Notes under the pieces: model-generated | Databases searched by the model: none | What the model was told of the DNA's origin: nothing | Seen by the model: the letters and a program-made list of their open reading frames with translations, nothing else | Shown: positions 34,257 through 43,013 of the stretch, piece by piece | Position numbering within the stretch: position 1 is the first letter of the stretch | How the letters are laid out: every line of letters begins with the position of its first letter | Source: Roseibium sp. | GTDB taxonomy: Bacteria; Pseudomonadota; Alphaproteobacteria; Rhizobiales; Stappiaceae | Assembly: GCA_017643925.1 (NCBI GenBank) | Contig: JAEPML010000003.1 | Span: 1-64,000, forward strand | Length of the DNA stretch: 64,000 nt | Direction of reading: 5' to 3' | Made by a program: the position numbers and the translations under genes

Positions 34257-35498
34257 CTAACCTTGAACCTTGTTTGCAGCGGCAAAACTTCGGGCTCCGA
34301 AGCCCAGCGAACCGCGCTCGCGTTCCGAAAACTTCATGTGACCTGCCAGCAGCCACAGAAGAGCGGCGATCTTGATGGAGAAAATCGCGGTGCCGCCGAT
34401 CATCATGTTCATGAAGATAAAGATGCACAGGGCATGGGCGAACCGCCGCTGCTCGGCTGTTTCATAGGCGGGAAAACAGGACACGAACAGCCAGAGCAGA
34501 AGGAAGCTGAATATCGTGCCGATGACAATGACATAGATATAGCCGCTGTCACCAAGGCTCGGCGCCAGATCAGCTGCGAATCCGAGCTGCGCAAGCAGGT
34601 CCATGTCCTTGAACATTTCCATCGTCAGGACCACGCGACCGGGAATGTTGTCCCCTACCGCATTGGGCATGATCACGTAGATCATGAACCCCATGAACAG
34701 GAAAATCGGCAGGTAAAGGAAACACAGGATCCGGGGCAGATACGGGAAAACGAAGTAGCCGATCAGGGCAATCCCACCGAACAGAAGCATCGTGCGGGTA
34801 TCGTTCGTCACGAGGATCAGGACAATCGTGAACAGGCAGAACCATTTCTGGAAGCGCGTGAACCGACCCCAGAGGGTCATCAGGTAAACCATCATCACGC
34901 CGCAGAAATTGGCCAGCGAAACCTGTTCCAGGAACAGCGACGAGGACCGGTGGTTGATGATGCCGAAGCTGAACCGCCCCTCGAAACCGAGCGCGTTTCG
35001 GAAGAGTTTGGAATCGACCACCTCGAACAGTTCCACGCCGCGCGTATTGTAGAAATACATCGCAGGATAAAAGAAGTCCGCATAGAAGTCGGTGAAGAAA
35101 ATCTCCACGCACAGCACGCCGAAAACCAGGCCACTTGTCAGAAGAAACAGGTACTTGATCGTTTTCCGGTTGGTCCAGGTTCCGAGCGTGACAAAGCAGA
35201 AAATGATCAGGATGTTCCGGAAATAATCCAGGACGATATGCCCGTTGATGGCCGAGACATAGACGGCCAGAACCAGAGTTGCGACCAGATAGGCAAGCGG
35301 CACCAGATCCTGTTCGTAAAGACCCTTGCCGATGATCAGCATCAGCGCCAGGGCGAGCACTGCCATTTCGGATGCGGCGACCGCATTAAACCCGAGATCG
35401 ACGACATGGGCATTTATGACCGCAAGAACAGCATTGTAGAACGTTGCCGCCAGAACGACGAAAACGATCGACATGCTTTTCCTGTCAGAATGTTCCAT
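34257..35498 (-). CDS. Wzy-like polysaccharide polymerase (multi-spanning)
   Basis: A 413-residue protein with about ten to twelve predicted membrane helices and no enzyme motif, as usual for Wzy/GumE polymerases. The long periplasmic loop in the middle (DFYADFFYPAMYFYNTRGVELF and following) and the conserved Arg/His-containing stretch RFSFGIINHRSSSLFLEQVS suit a polymerase. The start at 35498 has GAGAGA upstream; 35525 would add nine residues. Assigned from topology and neighbours (Wzz, Wzx, acyltransferase, GTs), so moderately sure. Confidence 0.75.
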   Translation of the reverse strand: MEHSDRKSMSIVFVVLAATFYNAVLAVINAHVVDLGFNAVAASEMAVLALALMLIIGKGLYEQDLVPLAYLVATLVLAVYVSAINGHIVLDYFRNILIIFCFVTLGTWTNRKTIKYLFLLTSGLVFGVLCVEIFFTDFYADFFYPAMYFYNTRGVELFEVVDSKLFRNALGFEGRFSFGIINHRSSSLFLEQVSLANFCGVMMVYLMTLWGRFTRFQKWFCLFTIVLILVTNDTRTMLLFGGIALIGYFVFPYLPRILCFLYLPIFLFMGFMIYVIMPNAVGDNIPGRVVLTMEMFKDMDLLAQLGFAADLAPSLGDSGYIYVIVIGTIFSFLLLWLFVSCFPAYETAEQRRFAHALCIFIFMNMMIGGTAIFSIKIAALLWLLAGHMKFSERERGSLGFGARSFAAANKVQG

Positions 35499-35671
35499 TA
35501 CGTGTCTCTCTGACCTGGGCTCCATTTGACCCGGCCGGTCAGGTTTCCTTCAATTGATGCGCTCAGCACCGGCAATTCGCCTGGTTCACATACGGTCCGC
35601 AATTGTAAAATAGGCAGGTTATCAGAAGCTTTCCTTGGTCAGCGGCGGAACCCTGCACCACCAGCCTCGCG

Positions 35672-36829
35672 CTAAATGTCCAATGCCTCCCGGTAGAGGG
35701 TGTCATACTGACGGATTGTCGTCTGCCAACTGTGCTGCCGGGCAGACGCGATCGCGTCCATACGCATTGCCGGTCTGGCTTCAAGCTCGGACCAGGCCTG
35801 CAACAACGTGTCTGCAGCGCCCTTCGGATCGGTGAAGTCCGTCAGGTGAACCAACTCGTGTTTCCTTGCGAGGCCCTGAAAGGCGACATTCGGTTCGACC
35901 ACCGGTATCAGGCCGGCACTCAGACCCTCGATCATGGCGATGCCAAAACCCTCATATTCAGAGGCACTTGCAAAGAAACTGCAGGTCGACAGAACGTCGC
36001 GCACCTTCTCGTCCGGGATCCGTGCATGAACCGTTGCGCCCTCTTGCAGACCGCGTGCCGCGATCAATCCTTCCAGATCCTCGACGCTCAGGTCTGATGG
36101 CCCACCGATGATTTCCAGGCACCACTCTGCATCCGATGACCTGAGCTTCTGCAACACGTCCAGCAGTCTTTCCAGGCGCTTGTTTTTGGAAAAACGCCCG
36201 ATCGTGACAATCCGCTTGCGCGGCTCGACTGCGGCAGCCCCCTCGAATTTTTCCAGGTTGACGCCGTTCTCGATCAAGCGAACGCGGGATGGGGCAATAG
36301 AGCGAAACATCTCAAGGTCATTGTCGGAGCAGCAGGCGATGGCCCGGTATTGCGAGGCCGACAGCCTTGTCACTCCGTTCAGCCAGAGTTTCTTCACGCC
36401 CTGAAAGGCATCGGTGTGAAAGAAGCCGCCATGGGTCGTCGCCACCAGGCGCCTTCGATGAAAGGGCCGCGTCCAGGCGAGAGCATCGAAGAAGAAATCA
36501 ATTGCGTGGACATGCACGAGATCCGCATCGCGTATCTTCGCAAACACGCCGGGGGCGACCGGATAACGTGTGCTGCCGCGATACGGAATACGCAGCACTT
36601 CGACACCGTCAACGGTATCCTTGGCAGGCAGGGTTTCATCCGGTTGAATGAAAAGGCGGTCCAGCGTCACCACCTTGAGCGAGCCAAAGCGGCCCTTTTG
36701 ATGAGAAACGAGTTGCCTGACGAAGTCTTCCAGCCCACCCACCATCGGCGTGTACTGACGGACAACGTGCACGAGCGATACGTTTTCGAAATCCTGCGCC
36801 ACCAGCGGCCCTTTCGCGTGAACGTTCAC
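35672..36829 (-). CDS. GT4 glycosyltransferase (GumH-like)
   Basis: A 385-residue GT-B enzyme: HVVRQYTPMVGGLEDFVRQL near the N-terminus, DADLVHVHAIDFFFD, RLIENGVNLEKF, TIGRFSKNKRLERLLD and the ASEYEGFGIAMIEGLSAGLIP box with the EX7E glutamates. Resembles alpha-mannosyltransferases of the GumH type, which would use GDP-mannose from ManC. GTG start overlapping the deacetylase stop (GTGA). Followed by a 173-bp gap before the Wzy-like gene. Confidence 0.85.
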   Translation of the reverse strand: MNVHAKGPLVAQDFENVSLVHVVRQYTPMVGGLEDFVRQLVSHQKGRFGSLKVVTLDRLFIQPDETLPAKDTVDGVEVLRIPYRGSTRYPVAPGVFAKIRDADLVHVHAIDFFFDALAWTRPFHRRRLVATTHGGFFHTDAFQGVKKLWLNGVTRLSASQYRAIACCSDNDLEMFRSIAPSRVRLIENGVNLEKFEGAAAVEPRKRIVTIGRFSKNKRLERLLDVLQKLRSSDAEWCLEIIGGPSDLSVEDLEGLIAARGLQEGATVHARIPDEKVRDVLSTCSFFASASEYEGFGIAMIEGLSAGLIPVVEPNVAFQGLARKHELVHLTDFTDPKGAADTLLQAWSELEARPAMRMDAIASARQHSWQTTIRQYDTLYREALDI

Positions 36830-38022
36830 TGTTCCAAAGCAACGTTTGCAATGGGTGCGCCACCGCGGGTGGCCATCGCCCGGTAGAACCCGTTCACACC
36901 GCAGATGGCGTGAGACAGTCCGTCATCGGGATATTCCGCATCCTGCCTCGGCAACAGAAACAGGTCATCACCATGCGCGGAAAACAGGCATCCCGGATCC
37001 GTGGTGACCGCCGTCCGGAATCCCAGATCACGAACGATGTCGGCTTCCCGGCGCCCCGTCAGGGACGGGCGTCCGTAAGGAAAGGCAAAATGTGGGACCT
37101 TTCTTCCAAGCCGCTCCTCGAGGAAGTGCTTGTTGTCGCCAATGTCCTGCCGGACCTCGTCATCCGACAACAGGCGTAGCGCGCGATGGGTTGTGGTATG
37201 CGCACCAATTTCGATCAGGGGATTCCCGTCAGCCTCAATCATCCCCTCTTCGTCGATGAAGTCACGCTCGACAAGGTCAGGGAGCGCAATCCGGTTGTCC
37301 CGGAACACGCCTTCCAGCTGTTCGGCCCGTGCGAAGTCATCCCACACCCACGAGAGCAGATGCTGGAACGTCGCGAGCTTACCCGTGTAATCGGCGCATT
37401 CGAAACGTGTGTCCAGGGGTGCAAATTCAAACCCGTCACTCTGGAGAACAAGCTCACGAAGTCCGAGCCACCACGCATTCAAAGAGCGTGTGATCACTTG
37501 GGTTGGCACATAGATGGTCGCCGGGGCCTGGTATTTTTCCATGACCGGCAGAGCCAGGTCGATATTGGACCTGTAGCCATCGTCGAATGTCAAAACGGCA
37601 AAGGGCCTGGCGTCGGGGTCTGACAATCTGCGGACTGCCTCGGACAGGTCGACAATGTCGCGACCGCTTGCCTTAAGGCGCCTCAAAACTGCTTCAAAGT
37701 CTTCTATCCGGGTGCCCTGGCCCAGCTTCTCCTCAGGGGCACGGGTGAACTCGTGGAACATCAGGATAACACCCCTGCCGCCATAGTAGCGCCCGACGAG
37801 TCCAGCGAGGCCACTGCGAGACAGGAACTTCAGTCCGGCGGTCTTGATGCCGCGCTTCAATCTGGCCTTGGCCGTTACCTGCAATGCGGCGACAGGCCAG
37901 TCAGATGTGTTTGCCTGCATGTTTTCCTGCATATTCCCGTCAGGTCCCACTGCGTGGCCGATGGCGGCGTCACCGCGTTTGCTGGCCGATTGTTCCCGGA
38001 GCACCGGTTTCCCGGTTGTCAC
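36826..38022 (-). CDS. Polysaccharide deacetylase family protein
   Basis: A carbohydrate esterase 4 (NodB-like) protein, 398 residues if the GTG at 38022 is used. ILMFHEFTRAPEE, the metal-binding Asp pair in AVLTFDDGYRSN, EIGAHTTTHRAL (His pair) and HFAFPYGRPS are visible. The region about 160-240 carries an insert (WWLGLRELVLQSDGF) found in EPS-cluster deacetylases. No signal peptide is obvious, so a cytoplasmic or membrane-associated role on a lipid-linked intermediate is likely. The N-terminus is uncertain: ATGs at 37932 and just downstream are also possible. Confidence 0.8.
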   Translation of the reverse strand: MTTGKPVLREQSASKRGDAAIGHAVGPDGNMQENMQANTSDWPVAALQVTAKARLKRGIKTAGLKFLSRSGLAGLVGRYYGGRGVILMFHEFTRAPEEKLGQGTRIEDFEAVLRRLKASGRDIVDLSEAVRRLSDPDARPFAVLTFDDGYRSNIDLALPVMEKYQAPATIYVPTQVITRSLNAWWLGLRELVLQSDGFEFAPLDTRFECADYTGKLATFQHLLSWVWDDFARAEQLEGVFRDNRIALPDLVERDFIDEEGMIEADGNPLIEIGAHTTTHRALRLLSDDEVRQDIGDNKHFLEERLGRKVPHFAFPYGRPSLTGRREADIVRDLGFRTAVTTDPGCLFSAHGDDLFLLPRQDAEYPDDGLSHAICGVNGFYRAMATRGGAPIANVALEQ

Positions 38023-38241
38023 AATTGTCTAAGGTCCGCGCCGTTAAAAAAGTGAGAACTCAGCGGGCGGTTAACTGCGAACCGACGGCTGTTTCGAGTG
38101 TTGATGCTCCAAAGGTAAACAGCCTCGAAACACTACACTGTTTTTATGGCGATGAAGACTTACACTTATGTAAGGAATTCCTGACAATTCTGCCGATACG
38201 CCTGTTTCTTGCCGCAGCAAAACCGGAAGACGTCGAACGCA

Positions 38242-39450
38242 ATGCGAATTTTGATGCCCTGTGCCGCTTTCCCGCCCTTCATTGACGGTGGCGGTCCCAT
38301 ATCGGCGTTGCTTCTCGCCACCTTGCTGAAAGACGAGGGACACGAGGTGCGCGTGGTGCATGTTTCGGACGAGGAAAAGTTCGAGGTCTACAAGGGTATT
38401 CCAGTCCACAGAATTGAAACTCTGAACCTCTATTGGAACTACTATGAACCCCGGCCGAAATGGCAGAAAATTGCATGGCATCTGCTGGAGAACGGCAACC
38501 CGCGTGCCTATCGGGTCATGCAGCGGGAAATCCGCGATTTCAATCCGGATATCGTCCTGACGGACAGCATCGAGAACATCAACGTCACGACGTGGGCCGC
38601 GGCAAAATCACAGGGTGTTCCGGTCGCGCATACCATTCGCAGCGCTTTCCTGTTGACCTGGAAGGGTGTGCTGCAAAAAGGGGGTAAACCTCTGGATCGA
38701 CCCACTTTCTCCGACCGCGTCACCTCGATGGGCAAAAGATTTTTCTCTCGTTATGTCGACGTTGCTATCGGAGAATCCAACGACATCATTCAGCGTCATC
38801 TCGCAGCAGGCTATTTCCCCAACGCTGTGCCGATGCGCATTCCCGGTGCCATACCTGAACGTGTTGCGAAGGGAAGCCGAACCTACCCGGCGGACCGCGC
38901 CTTCCGGATCGGTTTCATCGGTGTTCACACTGCCTTCAAGGGCATCGACGTTCTCGGCAAGGCCGCTGACCTGTTCCCGGAAGAGAGCCCTGTCGAGTTC
39001 TGGATTGCAGGAACGGGCCGTGACGAATTTGCAGAAAAGGCCAGAGCGCTTTTTCCGCAAGACCGGACGAAGTTCCTGGGCTGGACCAAGCCGGAAGAGT
39101 TCTTCCCCCAGATCGACCTGTTGGCCTTTCCAACCGTGGGTCGGGAGGCGTTCGGGCGTGTGGCAGTAGAAGCCTTTGCCCACAGCGTGCCGGTAGTGGG
39201 GTCCGACCTCGGCGGGATCTCGGAGACGGTCGTGCCGGAGACAAACGGGCTTCTTGTGCCGCCAAACGACGCGAAAAAGCTGATGGATGCGCTCCACAGG
39301 ATCGCCGCCGACCCCACTTACTACACGTCCCTTTCCCAGGGCGCATTCGACTCTGCCGAGGATTATCTTGCCCCGACTATAGCTGCCACCTACACCAGAA
39401 CCCTTTTGGAGGCGGTGGAGAAACACAACACACCCGCCGAGGCCGCATGA
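38242..39450 (+). CDS. GT4 glycosyltransferase
   Basis: A 402-residue GT-B enzyme: ILMPCAAFPPFIDGGGPISALLLA, DIVLTDSIENIN, IGFIGVHTAFKGIDVLGKA and REAFGRVAVEAFAHSVPVVGSDLGGISE with the two conserved glutamates. Start 38242 (MRILMPC) is preferred over 38209. Divergent from the deacetylase gene across about 220 bp (38023-38241), which should hold both promoters. Followed by the flippase gene. Confidence 0.85.
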   Translation: MRILMPCAAFPPFIDGGGPISALLLATLLKDEGHEVRVVHVSDEEKFEVYKGIPVHRIETLNLYWNYYEPRPKWQKIAWHLLENGNPRAYRVMQREIRDFNPDIVLTDSIENINVTTWAAAKSQGVPVAHTIRSAFLLTWKGVLQKGGKPLDRPTFSDRVTSMGKRFFSRYVDVAIGESNDIIQRHLAAGYFPNAVPMRIPGAIPERVAKGSRTYPADRAFRIGFIGVHTAFKGIDVLGKAADLFPEESPVEFWIAGTGRDEFAEKARALFPQDRTKFLGWTKPEEFFPQIDLLAFPTVGREAFGRVAVEAFAHSVPVVGSDLGGISETVVPETNGLLVPPNDAKKLMDALHRIAADPTYYTSLSQGAFDSAEDYLAPTIAATYTRTLLEAVEKHNTPAEAA

Positions 39451-39588
39451 TACCCATGCCTGGATCAAACGCTTGAGTGTGGCGTGTCTTCCAGCCTACT
39501 TCGGCATCAAATCTTAAGGTATTGAGCCTTATAAGACCCGACGAGAATAAAAATGCGATGGGCCCTTCAGCGCGGCCCGAGGTAAAAC

Positions 39589-41091
39589 ATGCATTCTTTG
39601 ATCAGTGCCAGCCTGTTTGTATCGGCATCCGGTATCTTGTCCCTCATCGCCGGCTTCGTAAGCTCGGTCGTGATCGCCCGTCTGCTTGGTGCCGAGGGCA
39701 CAGGTCTCACCGCGCTCGCACTCTGGGTCGCGATCACGGGAGCGATCGTGGCTGCGAGGGGAATACCCGCGATCATCCTGAGATACATCTCCCGGCAAAA
39801 GGACACCAAGGCCGCCCAGAACGGCCTCGTCAAAATCTATTTCTACAAATACATGTGGCCGGTACTGCTCGTCAGCGCCCTGTTTCTTTTCTACGGCATC
39901 TACGTCTACACAACGGTTGATACCAACAGCGCCTTTGTCTGGATCATCGCAGGGGCCACTTGCATAGCCTATGCTCAAGGCCACTTTGTTCTTGCGGCAG
40001 AGCATGGACTTGGGCAATTCGCAAGAGCTGCAAAAAAGACCGCACTCGGGTCGGTCCTTCAAATTCCGGTCACGCTGGCCGGGGCGTTTTTCTTCGGCCC
40101 TGCCGGTGCAATGCTCGGATATCTCGCACGGCACATGCCACAGGCATTCGGCCTGAAGCAATTCAAGGCTCCGGTTGAGACACAGAGCGTTGAAATCAGT
40201 GACCAGATGGTCCGATACGGCAATAGCAACTGGATCTCCATCATTCTGGACAGCCTGATCAAGACCCGAGTGGAATTGGTCTTCATTGGAATGTTCTTCA
40301 CGGTTGTCGATGTCGGGTATTTCGCCGCCGCAGTGACCTTTTCCAGCCTGATCCTGCAGCTGTCATTTTACATGGCTGCCGGTCTCACTCCGGGTTTCGG
40401 CAAGCTCTATGATGACAAGGCTACAGAACAACTCAAGATTTCCTATGACCGTTCTCTGAGGTGGCTCAGCCTTCTGCTCCTCCCGGTGAGTTTTGGAGGA
40501 GCGGTCATCATGTCGGAACTCATTCCCTTTGCTTTTGGAGCCGAGTTTTTGCCGGCGGTTCCGATCGCCTTCATCCTGGTTTTCTTTTCCCTGCCGCAGG
40601 CCCTTTATTCGGTCACGCTTTCGGCCATGCTTGCCTTTGAGAATGACAGACGTCTTCTGTTCATGAACAGTGTCGCTGCTGCGAGCCTCATCATCCTCAA
40701 TCTCGTGTTCACGCCGATGTACGGTGGCATTGGTGCCGCGATGATCAGGGGGTTGGTTGGCCTTGCGATTTTCGCCTGGCTCGCGATGTATTGCTATCGC
40801 AGGCTCGGCCTTGCCATCGATCTCGGCGCCCAGTTCCGTATCCTGATTTCCGGACTGGCCTGCGCAGCGACTGCCTGGTTCATTCTCCAGCAGATCGGCG
40901 GGCTTGCCGGACTGGTAATCGCCATTCCCTCAGCTGCGATCGTCTATGTCGCGCTTTTGCGCCTTACCCGTTCGATCCCCGAAACAGATCTGAAAATCAT
41001 ACAAAACGCCTTTGAAAACCATGTGCCTGCGCGCTTCAAGCCGATCCTGAAGCCGGCGCTGTCCGTTCTGGGGGCGGGGTCCACGAGTTGA
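39589..41091 (+). CDS. Wzx-type polysaccharide flippase
   Basis: A 500-residue protein with about 12-14 membrane helices: SASGILSLIAGFVSSVVIARLLGAEGTG at the start is the classical polysaccharide-transporter N-terminus. RYGNSNWISIILDSLIKTRVELVFIG and the C-terminal FTPMYGGIGAAMIRGL repeat follow. Moves the lipid-linked repeat unit to the periplasmic face for polymerisation. GAGG lies before the ATG. Confidence 0.9.
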   Translation: MHSLISASLFVSASGILSLIAGFVSSVVIARLLGAEGTGLTALALWVAITGAIVAARGIPAIILRYISRQKDTKAAQNGLVKIYFYKYMWPVLLVSALFLFYGIYVYTTVDTNSAFVWIIAGATCIAYAQGHFVLAAEHGLGQFARAAKKTALGSVLQIPVTLAGAFFFGPAGAMLGYLARHMPQAFGLKQFKAPVETQSVEISDQMVRYGNSNWISIILDSLIKTRVELVFIGMFFTVVDVGYFAAAVTFSSLILQLSFYMAAGLTPGFGKLYDDKATEQLKISYDRSLRWLSLLLLPVSFGGAVIMSELIPFAFGAEFLPAVPIAFILVFFSLPQALYSVTLSAMLAFENDRRLLFMNSVAAASLIILNLVFTPMYGGIGAAMIRGLVGLAIFAWLAMYCYRRLGLAIDLGAQFRILISGLACAATAWFILQQIGGLAGLVIAIPSAAIVYVALLRLTRSIPETDLKIIQNAFENHVPARFKPILKPALSVLGAGSTS

Positions 41092-41216
41092 GTTCAACAA
41101 TTCGCCTCGCCGAAGTGAGCGCCCGTTAAGAAAAATGTGGTAGCTGAACTCTGGTTTGCCGGGACACGATCAACAGGCCGGCCATGAAGTAGTAGAAACG
41201 CAGTTGAGGAGTATCG

Positions 41217-43013
41217 ATGTCGGACCTTGTCAGATATCCGTTCTTCCATGACGGGATAGCCCAGATACTGGCATGTCCGGCGGGTGTGGCACGCGATACG
41301 GGCGTTCTGCTTTGCCGTCCGTGGGGCCATGACGAGGTCTGCAGCCGCAAGTTCTACAAGATTCTGGCCGATGCCATCGCTGAAGCAGGTTTTCCAACCC
41401 TTCGCTTCGACTATCCGAGCACGGTGGATTCCATCGACCCAGATACCGATCACGGTCTCGACACCTGGATGGATGCTGCCGACAAAAGCGCTGACCTTCT
41501 GAGAAAGCTCGGCTGCAAACGCATTGTTGTCTTCGGACTGGCATTCGGGACCGTGATTGCCCATCACCTTGTCCGGACGCGCAAGGATCTGTCTGGCGCG
41601 ATTTTCGCAGCCCCGCTCGCCAGCGGCCGCAGGTTCATCCGCGAGACGAAGCTCAGCGAGAAACTGCTCTACGAAACCGAGCAGATCCCCTTGACCCGCA
41701 TGGACGCGGACCAGACTTCGATCCTGGGCAACGTCATGCCGCCTCGTGTTGCAACGGACCTGTCCAAATTCAAGCTGGATTGTCCGGACAACTTGAATGA
41801 GATGCCTGTGCTTTGTCTTGCCCGGGAGAACATCAAGGGCGACCAGGATTTCGTTTCTCTGCTTTCCTCGCAATGTTCAAACGCGACGGTTTCGGACTTT
41901 CCGGAATTTGCGGACCTGACGGTTGAGGTTCTGACCTCAAAGGTTCCCTATAAGATGGTCGGCACCGTTGTGGACTGGATGCGTGAAACGCAGGAACCGA
42001 CGTCCAGCGCTGCTGTCAAAATCGATCTGGCCAACCTCAAGCCAACCGCCGTATCAGATACATACCGGGAAACTGCCAGCTACCTTGATGTCGCCGACAA
42101 GAGGCTGATGATCGTCGCCACGGAACCGCCTGCCGGTACCGATGTTGGTGCGGTCTTCATCTTTGGCAATACCGGGGGGTACGACCATCATGGTGGCCTG
42201 GCACGCAACAGCGTTCATGCCGCACGTACACTGGCAGAACACGGGGTTGCCTCGATCCGCTTCGACAGCGTCAACACGGGCGACAGCTACCCGGATCTCC
42301 CGGTCGGGCAGGAGGTGCTCTACACACCCGTCTCAATCGAAGACTTCCAGCACATGGTCGATTTTGCGAGCGAGAAGTGGCCGGGTCCCATCACCCTTGT
42401 CGGACGCTGCAGCAGTGCCTATGCCGCCTTCCATACAGCCGCGGATGACTCCAGGGTTCGGCAACTGGTGCTCGTCAATCAGCTGAAATTCATCTGGGAC
42501 AAGGATGTTCCCAACGAACTGAAAAACATGATGTACCGGTCGGGTGGCGAATACAAGAAACGCCTTTCCGACCCGAAGATCATCAAGCGGCTGCTCAAGG
42601 GTGACATCGACATTCCGGCGGCCTCAAAGGGCGTGGCACGCCTGGCCGTCAGAAAGGCAACCGAGAAAACCTCGCAATATCTTCCGCAGCTGACGAAATT
42701 CGGCCGCATGAAACTGGAAGCGCTGGACATGTTCCAAACGCTGCTGACGCGAAACGTGCCGATCCACTTCCTGTGCAGTCTGGGTGACGGGAGCATCGAG
42801 GAACTTGAGGCTCATTTCGGCTCGGATCTGAGCGGCCTCTCAGGTCTCACCAACGTGACCTACACAACGATCGAGCACGCCGATCACCGGCTGACACCCG
42901 ATCATGCGCGCGCAGCCTTCATCGAAACCCTCGTGAGGGCAGCAGAAGCCTCGTCAGAGTTTTCCGAAAGTTCGCTCCACGTGAACCAGCCCGAGCTCGC
43001 CTCAACCGGCTGA
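41217..43013 (+). CDS. Tandem alpha/beta-hydrolase protein with atypical nucleophile elbows
   Basis: A 598-residue protein with two alpha/beta-hydrolase units (about 1-260 and 290-585), each resembling the hydrolases found beside exopolysaccharide/exosortase loci: VLLCRPWGHDEVCSRKFYKIL in the first, VFIFGNTGGYDHHGGLARNSVHAARTLAEHGVASIRFD in the second. The elbow usually GxSxG reads GLAFG in unit 1 (no Ser) and GRCSS in unit 2 (Cys at the nucleophile position). A C-terminal His is present (EHADHRLTPDHA). It may modify acyl groups or bind substrate. GAGGAG precedes the ATG. The 3' end overlaps the convergent GH2 gene by 12 bp. Confidence 0.7.
   Translation: MSDLVRYPFFHDGIAQILACPAGVARDTGVLLCRPWGHDEVCSRKFYKILADAIAEAGFPTLRFDYPSTVDSIDPDTDHGLDTWMDAADKSADLLRKLGCKRIVVFGLAFGTVIAHHLVRTRKDLSGAIFAAPLASGRRFIRETKLSEKLLYETEQIPLTRMDADQTSILGNVMPPRVATDLSKFKLDCPDNLNEMPVLCLARENIKGDQDFVSLLSSQCSNATVSDFPEFADLTVEVLTSKVPYKMVGTVVDWMRETQEPTSSAAVKIDLANLKPTAVSDTYRETASYLDVADKRLMIVATEPPAGTDVGAVFIFGNTGGYDHHGGLARNSVHAARTLAEHGVASIRFDSVNTGDSYPDLPVGQEVLYTPVSIEDFQHMVDFASEKWPGPITLVGRCSSAYAAFHTAADDSRVRQLVLVNQLKFIWDKDVPNELKNMMYRSGGEYKKRLSDPKIIKRLLKGDIDIPAASKGVARLAVRKATEKTSQYLPQLTKFGRMKLEALDMFQTLLTRNVPIHFLCSLGDGSIEELEAHFGSDLSGLSGLTNVTYTTIEHADHRLTPDHARAAFIETLVRAAEASSEFSESSLHVNQPELASTG

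Noticed and set aside
34197-35513. 438-codon plus-strand frame
   Set aside because: Antisense to the Wzy-like membrane gene; its product is His/Gln/Asp-rich with no domain, typical of the complement of a hydrophobic protein.
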